Positions 24,401 through 34,454 of a stretch of 60,000 nucleotides of DNA are shown here, in pieces. Every line of letters starts with the position of its first letter. The first letter of the stretch is position 1. The translations under genes and the position numbers were made by a program. This DNA comes from Polytrichum commune (lineage: Eukaryota > Streptophyta > Polytrichopsida > Polytrichales > Polytrichaceae): NCBI GenBank assembly GCA_950295325.1, contig OX485803.1:72991554-73051553 (forward strand), given 5' to 3'. The notes under the pieces were generated by a model. It was not told the DNA's origin. It saw nothing but the letters and a program-made list of their open reading frames with translations, and did no database searches.

Positions 24401-26482
24401 TGAACTTAACATTATGCCACCATGTGGGTCAATTCCACTAACCCTAGATTATGTTATTTATGATTTGTGGGCCCCCTTACAAAGTAGTAATATTCATTCA
24501 TTATTAATATATTCAAGCCGGCACTTGGAAGTTTGGTTGGAGTTATACTCCCGGCCTACTCTTAGGAATCATTGTTCATCCCTACACTACTCACTAAAAA
24601 TACTATTCATAGCAACACTATTCATTGACAATACCATCTACAACCAATGATTTATGCATCACCAACTACATGTTTGGTTGACATGATATGTTTCAATATT
24701 TCATGCTATAGGTAGTTGTAAGGGGCAAGACACCTAAAGTAATGTTAACTTGAAGAGAGAGATTAATGCAGATATGGCCAACTATGACACAATTAGGGAG
24801 AAGGGGGGGGGGTTATTTAAAGTAAAGATGGCCACAACATAGGCCACCATGACACTTTAACACGGCAATTGTGTCCCCCATTGACAACGACAACTGCGTG
24901 GCACCACAAAATGGACAAGGAGGAAAAAACAAATGCACATTAAATTGCATGGGGACATGAATTATTCTTGCATAATACTAGAAAAACAAAAATAAGAATA
25001 GTGGAGGTATGAAAACCAACCCAATGGAAAACAAACCCCCCGAATTCAATGTCACCACATACAAATCTTGGACATGTCGCACACTGATAGTATCTCGGGG
25101 GGGGGGGGGGGTAGTGTGTTAAAAAGTTAAGGATATAGGTGCGAACAACCACTATTTTATAAGGGGGTATTGCTTTCAATTCTCTTCTTTTTTTCACATG
25201 CTATCGTTATGCAAATTTCTACTTTGGGTTAATAGAAAAATGACTTGCATTACTTATAATTCCAAATTACCTATTATTCCATACCCTATAGTACTTTAAA
25301 AATGTCCAGTGTCATTTTTGATACCCTATATTACTCTTAAGTCCATTTTTAATTTTTTGCCCCCATGTTTTTAAAACACCCTATCATTTGTTCGCACGTA
25401 TATTACTACTCCAACCAATGACTACCCCCCCCCCCCCGAAGATAGTATGTACTAGGCAAAGTACCTATGTGTAGAGAGCATCATTTCCACACAACATCAA
25501 CAACAAAGGGATTAATTTTGCCACAATTGATAAAATGTTGGGCAAAAGTTGTAAAAGGCAATGTTCATACATTAATATATTCAATAATGAGACTCTATGT
25601 GAATGAATTATAGCAATAATATTTGACAGTTTTTAAACGCACACAATACTGAGTGGATAGGACGGATAAAATAGGCATATAGTAAAATAATTGAGAATCA
25701 ATACACGATGTATGTGGGGGGAAGACATTAGCTGCAAGATGAGTATGTGAAAGACCTAGTAAAGATATTAGTGAATTGATAATGGATGGAGACATAATAG
25801 GAAGGGAGGACGATATCGATTGAGAATGCTTTGTAGATGACGTGGTACTACTGGACATCCATATGTTTAGTCCTTCAATGAACTTCAAGGCTTTTGATAA
25901 GACACAAGGGAGCAACGACAATCAAGTATACGAAAAAAGTGCTTTGGTATACTAAAACCATAATTTGTTGGTCAAACGTCCGAAAAAATTATTAGCAAAG
26001 TGTTGTTTAAATTGGAATTTTTTTCATGTTGCCCTCTATTGTTGTGCTAGGTACTCAAATATAGAAGATCAAGATGTGATCTCTTCAAAACTTATCATTA
26101 AAAACATTGCTCAAAAGGTAATGGCTAGATTTGGTTTTAGACATAGATTTCATGACCTTAAATATTTCGAAGTTCGATTTTCTTTTCATATCCCTTGAAT
26201 GCATTATAAACGTGAGGGAAACATGATAGAAAATTATAAAATATTCAATTTAATGTTATTTTATCATGTTTTATACACATTTTAGATAATTACGTGTTCA
26301 ATATATCTCCTTGCACACTACTTGCACCGTCTTCTAAAGTAAGTAGATTTTTCTTGAATTGATTTTTTTTTGTCAACATAAATTGCTTGGCTTCATAGAT
26401 CAATATGTTTTTCAAATGTTCATATTTTTTCCTTCAAAAAATTCAAAGCTAGTATATGTTTTTGAATCACTTTCACTTAAAC
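24401..26482. other. AT-rich DNA with poly-G/C tracts
   Basis: No supported gene. It holds G or C homopolymers near 24,803, 25,098 and 25,426. The minus-strand ORF 25,595-25,921 is Ser/Pro-rich and could be a copia linker remnant, but no diagnostic motif is present. Confidence 0.4.
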
Positions 26483-26830
26483 CTACGTAGGGTAGTGGAG
26501 TTGTATACTTGACTGTGCTTGCGCCCGCAAGACACGTACTCTAATTGTTGGTGAAGAAAATGGTAAGAGAGGTGGGGGGTTTACCAAGGCTGGAGAGTAA
26601 TGGTTGTGCCAAATGATCTCCTTGGTGATAGAGGAGGTAGCAAGATACTTTGCTTCAGTGGTGCTGCTAGCACAACTAGCTCTTTTGTAAGAAACCCAAA
26701 GAACAAGGCTGTCATTAACAAATAAAACAAATCCAGAGCGAGAGCAACAATCATCTAGGTACATAGCGGTGTCCGTATCACTGTAGGCGGTAAAAGAATG
26801 AAATTGATCATTTTTGGAGAAAGAGATGCC
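26483..26830 (-). pseudogene. Ty1/copia RNase H remnant
   Basis: Minus-strand frame with AYSDTDTA, CCSRSGFVLFVND, VLWVSYKRASCAS and STTEAKYLATS. These match the copia C-terminal RNase H pattern (SDADWA, RRSTSG, WSSKKQ, STTEAEY) with key positions altered. It is a fragment with no long open frame. It is the 3'-most part of the copia relic whose 5' parts lie at 28.6-30.2 and 45.7-46.9 kb. Confidence 0.75.
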
Positions 26831-28560
26831 GAAGTAAAGAGTTCCAACAAGGAATTTGAGGACGGGTCAAAGGGCATTACAATGTACAAGAGAAGGGTTG
26901 CACAAAACTTCTATGCGACACTGATTGCATAAAAGAGATCTGGACAAGTCCTAATATATGTAAATTAAAAGCATCCAACGATGGTGTGATAGGAAAATGA
27001 TAGATCAGGAGTGTAGTCGTCAAAGGAAAGAACAATCAAATCAATATGACATTAGTTGGGACAGAAAGGGGAAAAAAGTTTTGAAAACCAAAATTTTAAA
27101 CCAATGAAAAGTGTAAGCCAAAAATCTTGACTCACATACCAGTTAAAGTTAAATTGCTAGTCAATCAGGGTATTTAGAAAAAAAAATGCCTTAGAAATTA
27201 ACATTAAGGTGCATTGTCAAAAGAACATGTTTATTTGTGGTTGGAAGTTAAATTGAAATGAGCTTTGAAGTTTAGAAAGAATTGATTGGATTGAAGAGCA
27301 AGTAGAAGGAAAATAGGAGGTGAAGGCGATTACAAGTCTTGTTAAAAACGAGGATTTCTAAAGAGCAAAATGAAAGTCAAATGGAAGGGGAACGAAGACC
27401 TTTCAAGCGGCAAACAAGGTGACAACAAGTAGGTAGTTATTTGGAGTAGAAACAAGTTGATTGGGTAAAAATAACATAATAAATGAAAGATCAACATTTG
27501 TGTGGTAGAAAAATTAATTAAATTGGGTAAATGGTATGGGAGGCTTGAGGGTGACTTACCAATGTCTTGGTGGCTTGATGGCTAGGGTTCAAGGGGATGG
27601 CTTTACTTGGCCATATATCTTCTTTCTCCTTTCGGTGTGTGTGTGGGGATAAACTCTCTTTCTCTCCCCTTTGGAGGTAGGTTTAGATTTCATGTTTTAG
27701 AGTTGAGCTTTTGTAGACCTCGGTGGTTGATGGAAGACTCTATCATAGATCTCTACTTTAGCTTTCCTCACTTTTTTTCTTTCTTTTAAATTTAATAATT
27801 TCAATATATTATTTTAAATAATTTTAATTTAGTGATTTGATTGAGAATGCAAGGTGTTATGAATTTTCAAAGTTGGAATACAAAATAAGATGTTCATTCA
27901 AGCAGTAGTTGCTAGATTGAACATGTTGGCACGAGATAAACTTTGACCTTTGATGTCATATTAGTTTTCGAATAGATTGGTTTCCTAGATTTATAGAGCT
28001 GTTTAAAATGTGTGATTTGATCAAGAATTGCATTAGATATGAACTTTTAAAAGATTGCGTGCATGGTTTTGGCATTGCTACTACTTATGTGCGTTAAATC
28101 AATGTTGTTGTTTTGAAGTAAAAATGTAGATTTACTTTGATTATTTTTTTATTATAGACAATTCTATTTACATTCTAGATATATATTACATGTTGGAAAG
28201 TGAGTGAGATATGAATTTCTAATTTTTTTTCTTCAAGATTTAACATAATTTCTAGGTTGTTAAATTAAGTATTTGCATTAGAATGGAGATGCGGAATCCA
28301 TGCAGGTTCACTTTCCTAAGCTCATATTTTATTCGAGTAGATCTTTCCGTTAGTTTTCCAAAGGTATATGACAAACCTCAATCCTAGTTATAAAGAATTA
28401 GTGAAGGATTTTTGAAGCCAAAGGTCATGAAAGAATATTTAACATAGATTAATATAATGATTGCCCACCTTGAAAGAAATAGCAAACACAAGGGTCATTA
28501 TTGCTCACTTGGAAGCCAAATTGAAGAAGAAACTGATGGAGGTTGTGATTTTAGTTGTGG
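26831..28560. other. AT-rich DNA within copia relic
   Basis: No gene recognised. It separates the RNase H and reverse-transcriptase remnants by much more than in an intact copia element, so it is probably later inserted or strongly decayed DNA. Confidence 0.35.
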
Positions 28561-28565
28561 GAAGC

Positions 28566-28990
28566 TTATATGAGTTCCTGAAAAGCTTTTTGAAGAAGAC
28601 CTACATAATGGGAATAATATGGGTCAATATTTCCTTTGGGTTGCTCCATACAAAGAGTTACATCAATACCGCCATGCAAGAATAGGGTTTTGATATCAAA
28701 TTGAATAATCTTCGAATCATCTTCTGTAGTGATGGCAACCGGTGAGAAAATTTCGTTGGAATCAATTCCTGCTTTTTGAGTGCAATCCTTTGCGACCAAA
28801 CAAGTCTTGAATTTTGCAACAATGACGTTAAGAAGGTATTTTATTTTGAAGACCTATTTGCATTTAATGGAATTTCTTCCATTATGAAGACGAACCAATT
28901 TCCAATTTTTGTTTTCTTTCATAACACTGTTCTCTTTACTCATGACATAAATCTATTGAGTAGCATCAAGACTTTGTAGAGCTTCTTTGG
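28566..28990 (-). pseudogene. Ty1/copia reverse transcriptase remnant
   Basis: Reads, in broken minus-strand frames, NWKLV followed by a K-rich WVFKIK stretch, then LVAKDCTQKAGIDSNEIFSPVA and FDIKTLFLHGGID. These correspond to the copia motifs NxTWxLV, RWVFKIK, LVAKGYTQxxGIDYxETFSPVA and MDVKTAFLNG. The catalytic YVDD region is absent. Frameshifts and stops are frequent. Confidence 0.8.
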
Positions 28991-29254
28991 TAGGTGAAAG
29001 GATTATTAGAGAAAAGATCTGCAGTGATAGGATTGGACAAGGATGGAGGAGTAACCGCATACTCAAGAAGTGGGGAGAAGATGGATGCATGAAGATCGGT
29101 GATGTTGTTGACCAAGTGTGCATGAGCTGAAGGGAGACTCTCAGGAGTCGCAAAATACGAGGAGCTAGGAATGACATCATAGTGGACATGTTTCCATAGG
29201 AGGTGCTCTCTACTATTTGCTCTTCAAAGATGATCATTTACGTTTCCGATATAT

Positions 29255-29790
29255 TTTCTGCATTGTCAAGAAGTCTAAAGCCTTTTGTTGTTTTTAGGAT
29301 GTTTTCAACGAAGTTTTTCGAGACATATATGCAAATTTTTCCATTGATGGAGGTGGAGAATTCACCAGCAGGAAATTTCAAGAATATATTTCTCAAAAAT
29401 GCGTTCGCCATAAAATCACTACACCTTATTTGCCAGAAAAAAATGGTTTCTTTGAGCAGGACAATCGCAAAGTTTTGGAAAGTGTCTGGTCTTTCGTCCA
29501 CTCCAGTGGGTACCCTTTGAGTTTATGGGTTGAAGTTTGTCTCACCATCATTTACATTCCGAATCGCATTGGTCTCGATTGATTCCTAGAAATATATTTT
29601 CTTCTCTTTGGTATGGCTTTAAGCCATCACTGGAGCATCTCAGGATTTTTGGGTGTCAAGCAACATTGCAACAACTTAGACCCCACGAGTCAACTTGTTC
29701 AACTTGTTCACTGTTTTCCATGTTCACTCATAGGTTTCTTGCAGACTCTCTTTGTTGAATTTGTTGTTCGTCTTATAATACCTTCTCACT
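29255..29790 (+). pseudogene. Ty1/copia integrase remnant, inverted
   Basis: Plus-strand frames contain DGGGEFTSRKF, ITTPYLPEKNGFFEQDNRKV, LWVEVCLTIIYIPNR and further matches to the copia integrase core (DNGGEF, PYTPQQNGVAERKNR, FWxEAxxTAxYxxNR). The other copia pieces here are on the minus strand, so this block is inverted relative to them. Stops and frameshifts show it is dead. Confidence 0.75.
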
Positions 29791-29889
29791 TTTGTTGATG
29801 TGAGTGAAGAAACTTCCATCACTCATCAATCTGGCTACTCTAATTAGTAATCACTACTCTAACTAAACACGTGACTAATCTTGAACTAT

Positions 29890-30211
29890 GTAACCAACAC
29901 GTTACAAACTGACTCCAATATGATGCAGCAACTGGAAGTTGAGATAATCCGTGCGACAGTGCCACAGTTCGGCGTTGGCGGTATCTTCCATTTGAATTGC
30001 ATTGAATTGTACCTCTGCTGGAAGACGTAGGTAGTAAAGCCCTAAGGTTGTTTCCCTACTTCCCTTGGCGATGACGTGTGGCTACACTTTCTCTGTCATG
30101 AGGAGACATTGCTATGAATCAAAACATGTGAACAACCTAGAGTTTGTCACTATTCCAACAGAGAGTAGATTTCTCTGAAGACCAGGGACGTATAAAACAT
30201 CTCGAATCTTC
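29890..30211 (-). pseudogene. Ty1/copia GAG-pre-integrase remnant
   Basis: The minus-strand reading begins right at the CACTA insertion point with a DVLYVPGLQRNLLSV match, then after some decay GLYYLRLP and AELWHCR (family pattern LYxL... WHxRLGH). It continues the protease remnant found on the far side of the 15.5-kb insertion (45,746-45,960). Confidence 0.8.
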
Positions 30212-30213
30212 GA

Positions 30214-30257
30214 CACTACTAAGTTCTTTGAGGGTTAATGTCTCAATTTGAGACATT
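30214..30257 (+). repeat. CACTA 5' terminus with sub-terminal repeat
   Basis: Terminal CACTACTA, then at 30,237-30,257 a perfect 10+1+10 palindrome AATGTCTCAA-T-TTGAGACATT. In CACTA elements such motifs bind the TNPA-type protein; that role is inferred. Confidence 0.88.
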
Positions 30258-30326
30258 AGTTGCATTGGCCGGAGATTATACAAGAGAATTGTTTAATGTC
30301 TACTTCGAGACATTCTTGAGACATTC

Positions 30327-30401
30327 ATTATAAGAATGTCTAGAATGGGACATTATAAGAATGTCTAGAATGAGACATTATAAGAATGTCTAGAATGAGA
30401 C
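30327..30401 (+). repeat. three tandem 25-bp sub-terminal repeats
   Basis: Units at 30,327, 30,352 and 30,377 (ATTATAAGAATGTCTAGAAT + G[A/G]GAC). One base differs in unit 1; units 2 and 3 are identical. Each carries the GAGACATT/AATGTCT core seen at both element ends. Confidence 0.92.
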
Positions 30402-30905
30402 ATTATCGTGTATTACCATGCTCAACCACATATTTACACATTAACTATTGCACATTTACTATTCACTCGGATTTCACGGTTAACTTTTCAATAATTACTA
30501 CAAAAGTTTTTGAGAGCGTCATGTTTTACGGTGCCGCAATAGTTGGTGAGATTGGTTTTTAACTAGTGACGTAAGATCGCCACTTGTCGTGTCCACATTC
30601 GTCCATTTTGCAAAGACGTGTGCGGCCAATATTGGCTACTTTTTGAATGTTTAAATTAGGTTAGTTTAGTTTAATGTAGCTTTGCTGTGTGCTTTTCCTC
30701 GGAAATCACGGTGGTTACATCCGAATTGAACCGGTTCAAGTTAAGCAAAACCCAATCAAATGAGCAATGAATCTTTTGCACAAAATCATTTATTTCCCAA
30801 ATGCACAATGTATTGTCAAAATGAAAAATGGTGTACACTTCATTGAAGAATCGCATTTAATTAAAGTGGAGGGACATCATGTCACACTCTATGAGCTATG
30901 CAAAC

Positions 30906-33900
30906 TCAACTATTCAAAATGTTCATTAAAATCTCCTGAAATATTGGCACTCGCACATCCTCTGCATCATCTCCCACCTCTACATCATCGGACTCTGCAT
31001 CTCCCTCCTCTGCACCATCTACGTCGGCAAATGTTGCTACTTGGCTGCGCATCTTCAAAACTAGTGCCTTGTAACCCTCCCACTTAGCATACTCGGTCTC
31101 CTCTTCGGATGGCTCGGTGTTGAAATCTTTGTACTGCAAAACACATTCGCCAAAATTGTCATTTTAGTCTCTCTCTCATGAAGTGCCATCACATGAACTT
31201 AGATAAGGAGGGTGGAGGAAAAATTCGTGCAACCCCCGGGGCTCATTGGCGGATGGATGATTTCCATAGTTTCCTGCAACATGACAATTCCAAATATTAT
31301 TACAACTTCAATCTTCGTATGCTAACAACTTCAATCTTCATACTTTGGTAAACTGTAAAACAACATGATTATGTCAAACAAATGCTTGAGACCACCACCT
31401 TAACTCCATTGCCAGCTCTATGCTTGGTGGAGTGTACAAAGAGGCCTTCTGCTCAAATTCACTTTCAAAGTCAAGTAGAGCCTACCTTGAATTGCAACAT
31501 CATCAGACTGCGAGAGCTGATAGAGGAACCAAATTATTAAGGGAGCTATATTATCATGTTTGAAGCTCCCTCTAGAAGACTACTTGATGATTACTCAGGC
31601 ACTCGTTCCAGTGACAGTGTCTAAGTTGATTAGTCCCTCACACATCCACTATTGGGAAGTACCGCACAGTAACTCCATCAAAAGTATGTAGGATTGCTTG
31701 TAGTCATGTGTCAAAAATATGTCCACTGAACTAGATCAACTACATCAACTCGAACAACAAGGAAAAAGAAGATCACCTGCTTGGTGCACAAGGAAACGGC
31801 TCCACCCAAATGTATTCAGCATCCAATGCATCTTTGGCAGAAATTCTCTGCACAAACAAGGTCACAGTTTTGACAACTCATACCAAATGCTACAGCAGAA
31901 TAGATTTCCAAAGTCCTTGCTTTGAGCCTATGGAATGAGTACCAAATGAAGACACATATATCCATAAATATATGAAGCCTAAGATGATATTATGAGTCGT
32001 GATGTATGAGATGCAGGAAAATTAATGCACTGCAAATGTTTGCTCACTACAAAGATGTTTCAAGTGAATTCTGCTGACTAAGCTATGGAGGAGGAATCAA
32101 CTTACAGATTCAGGATCCAGTGTCAACATCCGCTCCAACAGTTCAAGGGCATGGCGATCAAAACTGTAAAAAAAGAAACAATCAGTGACTCAACCACAGT
32201 ACAAGGGCCAATTAACCAAACCTCATCTCAATAACGATTAGCTAAGATATACAGTAACTGTAGATATTCACAACATTCTGCAAGAGCCAAGTAAGAAGAT
32301 GTATATTCAGATGGTCAGAATTCACAAAGTAAGAGTGATATGAATGTAAAACAAACTGTTTGAATAAATCCTTCACACGCCTTTTTGAATAAATCCTTCA
32401 CACGCCAAGTTTTTGACAAAGTCACTGTCCTTAAACAAAGGCATCAATGCTGATGAGACATATCAAATACAGCAATATCTGTACATGCTATGTTAATCTG
32501 TCCCAATTACAGATGCAGAGCTAAAATCATCTACTGTGATGTTCACCAGAAAAGTACGACCTATTAAAATTTAAGTACAAGAAAGGAATTCAAAGTGAGC
32601 AAGGGGGCAGATGTTTGGACTTTCTACAATACGTCCTCCTTGCTTCATTACGTGGATTGAAGATACCTGTGTACTGACTACCTACTCATGTATCTTAACA
32701 TTTACACAGCATTTCATGGAATTTCTTATTCTGGAGAAGTTGCGTTTACAAGAAGGTGTTGACCACAGTATAGATTTCAAGGACCAGGAGTTTTATACCT
32801 TGCAGAGGCCCACCCCAAGAACTGCTTTGGAAATTCCTGTGAGGCTGTAAGTTCCTCCAGCAACAAACCTTCTTCCCTGGCGCTTGACATCCACTGAAGT
32901 TAGTTGAAGTACTTGTTTATATAGGTTGGCTATGTCCAAGTACGGCTCCACCTGCAACCACCACAATGGGAAAATTTTAGAGAACTCAATGCAAGAAAGG
33001 AGAAATTTAATTGGCATAAGATGAGAGAAGCAGAGACAGAACCATCACAATTGCACTGACTTCTAAGCTCAACCCTCTTTTCATTTTTGGTAGTCGTTGA
33101 TTGTGAGCTACAAAAGCAGACACTTGAATATCTAGACAATAGTCGTCTTACCTTATCAAAACCACCATTAGCTTCAGGACCAGGAAAGGATGCTGCAAGG
33201 TTCAGTTGGTCTTGGTTAAACGGGTTTAGATTTACTCCAACAATTTTGGCCTTCAAGCTCTCCTCGGATGCTTTTGCCCTTAATTACTGGAGGAAAGAAA
33301 TGATTCAATGCTGGCCCATGACATGGACATATTATCCATGCGGCAGAAGAGCTGGAGGATGGAAACCCTAGGCACACTGCCAGCCTTGCGCACAGGCTTC
33401 CACTCTGCATCCATGGCCACAACCTTAGCCCCATCTAGGGCTACAAGGAGGATATTGAATTCCTTTGAATCCCTGGAGTCAACAAAAAGAATGTGTCTCG
33501 TGGAAGCCGAAGCTGCCAGTAATCAGAATCCTTGTTGCTACCATCCATCTGATCCTCAGATGTTGTTTCTGAAGCACCCGCCCTCCTTATCCACATTCAT
33601 AGCATCTTCAAAGCCAATCACATGTAACCACCTGCGAGATCCATCCACACAACACATGCCTACATCCTATCCACAAGTAAACTGACTTTTAAACTTTAGT
33701 TCAACTATAAAAAAACTCATAGAGGAAGTCAAGTTCAAAATTAACTTACGAATCTCCTTTGAAATGCAGCAAGTCCTCCTCTCCCAAACTTCTGATGTCT
33801 CTTCCTTGCCAATGCAGCAGTCCTTGCTTTCTCGAATGCCTTCACATGTTTGGGTTCCTTCTCTTGTCGCTCTAATTCGTCTCGAGCAAAACGCCTCTCC

Positions 33901-34454
33901 CCGTACAGCAATTTTTTCCTCCCCTCTTTCGATCTTAAAACTTTTCTAGCTCGGTACTTTGCTGATCGGAGAATACTTCCCATCTGCAGCCCAATTTCAT
34001 GTAAGTTTTGCAACTTTCTACCTGTTGGAAATATGAAATATTGCATTAATTCACAACTACATCCACAAAAATAATTCAAGTGTTTTTCAAAGATGCTCAC
34101 ATAATTATCAACATTGCTCTCCGACCAATGATGTGGGAATTCCTTTCGCAATTGCCTCCAAAATTCCACTTTTAATTTCTCTGGTTGCCTCTTCCACGTC
34201 AGATGCCACGGAAATGTCCTAATACCTACATCATACATCCACTTGCGCATTGCTGCCCAGGTCTTCCCTTCCTCGTCCCCTTCACCATTTGTTAGTATTG
34301 GGCCACTATATGCGGGCCGGTAGCGTCTTTCTGCTGCACGCATGGCAATTATTTCTACGGCCTCATCTGTGCTAGGGTTTGCCTTATCAATAACGGCATG
34401 ATTTCCTACACTTACGTCTTGCACTGGTGTCCTCTCGTCGTAAGTGGACATCAT
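30906..34454 (-). CDS. second CACTA-element protein (TNPA-like, Transposase_24-like)
   Basis: The ATG at 34,454 opens exon 34,454-34,101. A 117-nt in-frame intron with GTGAGC...CTGCAG ends can be removed. Exon 33,983-33,750 then ends at QRRF with donor GTAAGT, and exon 31,133-30,906 resumes in phase 0 at YKDFNTEPSEEE. The product is 271 aa. The first part (FPWHLTWKRQPEKLKVEFW, HHWSESNVDNY) resembles the DNA-binding-like region of plant Ptta/En-Spm Transposase_24 proteins. The middle is very basic (SAKYRARKVLRSKEGRKK) and the C-terminus very acidic (DGAEEGDAESDDVEVGDDAED). The gene is divergent from the transposase gene. Its 2616-nt second intron contains the exonuclease and CDKC fragments. 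The likely role, binding element ends, is inferred from position; family assignment is tentative. Confidence 0.6.
31777..32163 (-). pseudogene. CDKC: captured fragment of cyclin-dependent kinase C
   Basis: Two consecutive exons of a CDKC gene. 32,163-32,106 encodes FDRHALELLERMLTLDPES and begins at the expected phase after a histidine codon split. 31,847-31,777 encodes RISAKDALDAEYIW and a few more residues. Both have AG acceptors and GT donors, and the intron between them is kept. The sequence matches the kinase C-lobe end of plant CDKC (P-TEFb-type kinase of RNA polymerase II). All upstream kinase motifs and the proline-rich tail are missing, so no kinase can be made. It lies in an intron of a transposon gene on the same strand. 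Confidence 0.88.
32799..33620 (-). pseudogene. captured fragment of Mut7-like 3'-5' exonuclease
   Basis: Three exon-like pieces of a DEDD-type 3'-5' exonuclease. The first (about 33,600-33,290) carries DYWQLRLPRD, then after a one-base frameshift HILFVDSRD and VVAMDAEWKP (Exo I D-x-E). The second ends at 33,152 (NLAASFPGPEANGGFDK, donor GTAAGA). The third, 32,951-32,799 (EPYLDIANLY, SLTGISKAVLGVGLCK), has acceptor TTGCAG and a donor after LCK. The last two join in phase. The closing Exo III part is missing, so it is inactive. In plants such proteins are RNA/DNA exonucleases related to Mut7. Introns are retained, so capture was at DNA level. Confidence 0.82.

Noticed and set aside
28461-28685. 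Plus-strand ORF at 28.5 kb as a gene
   Set aside because: It overlaps the antisense copia reverse-transcriptase remnant and has no motif.
31777-33620. Retroposed (processed) copies of host genes
   Set aside because: Introns with GT-AG borders are retained and there is no poly-A tail, so DNA capture fits better.
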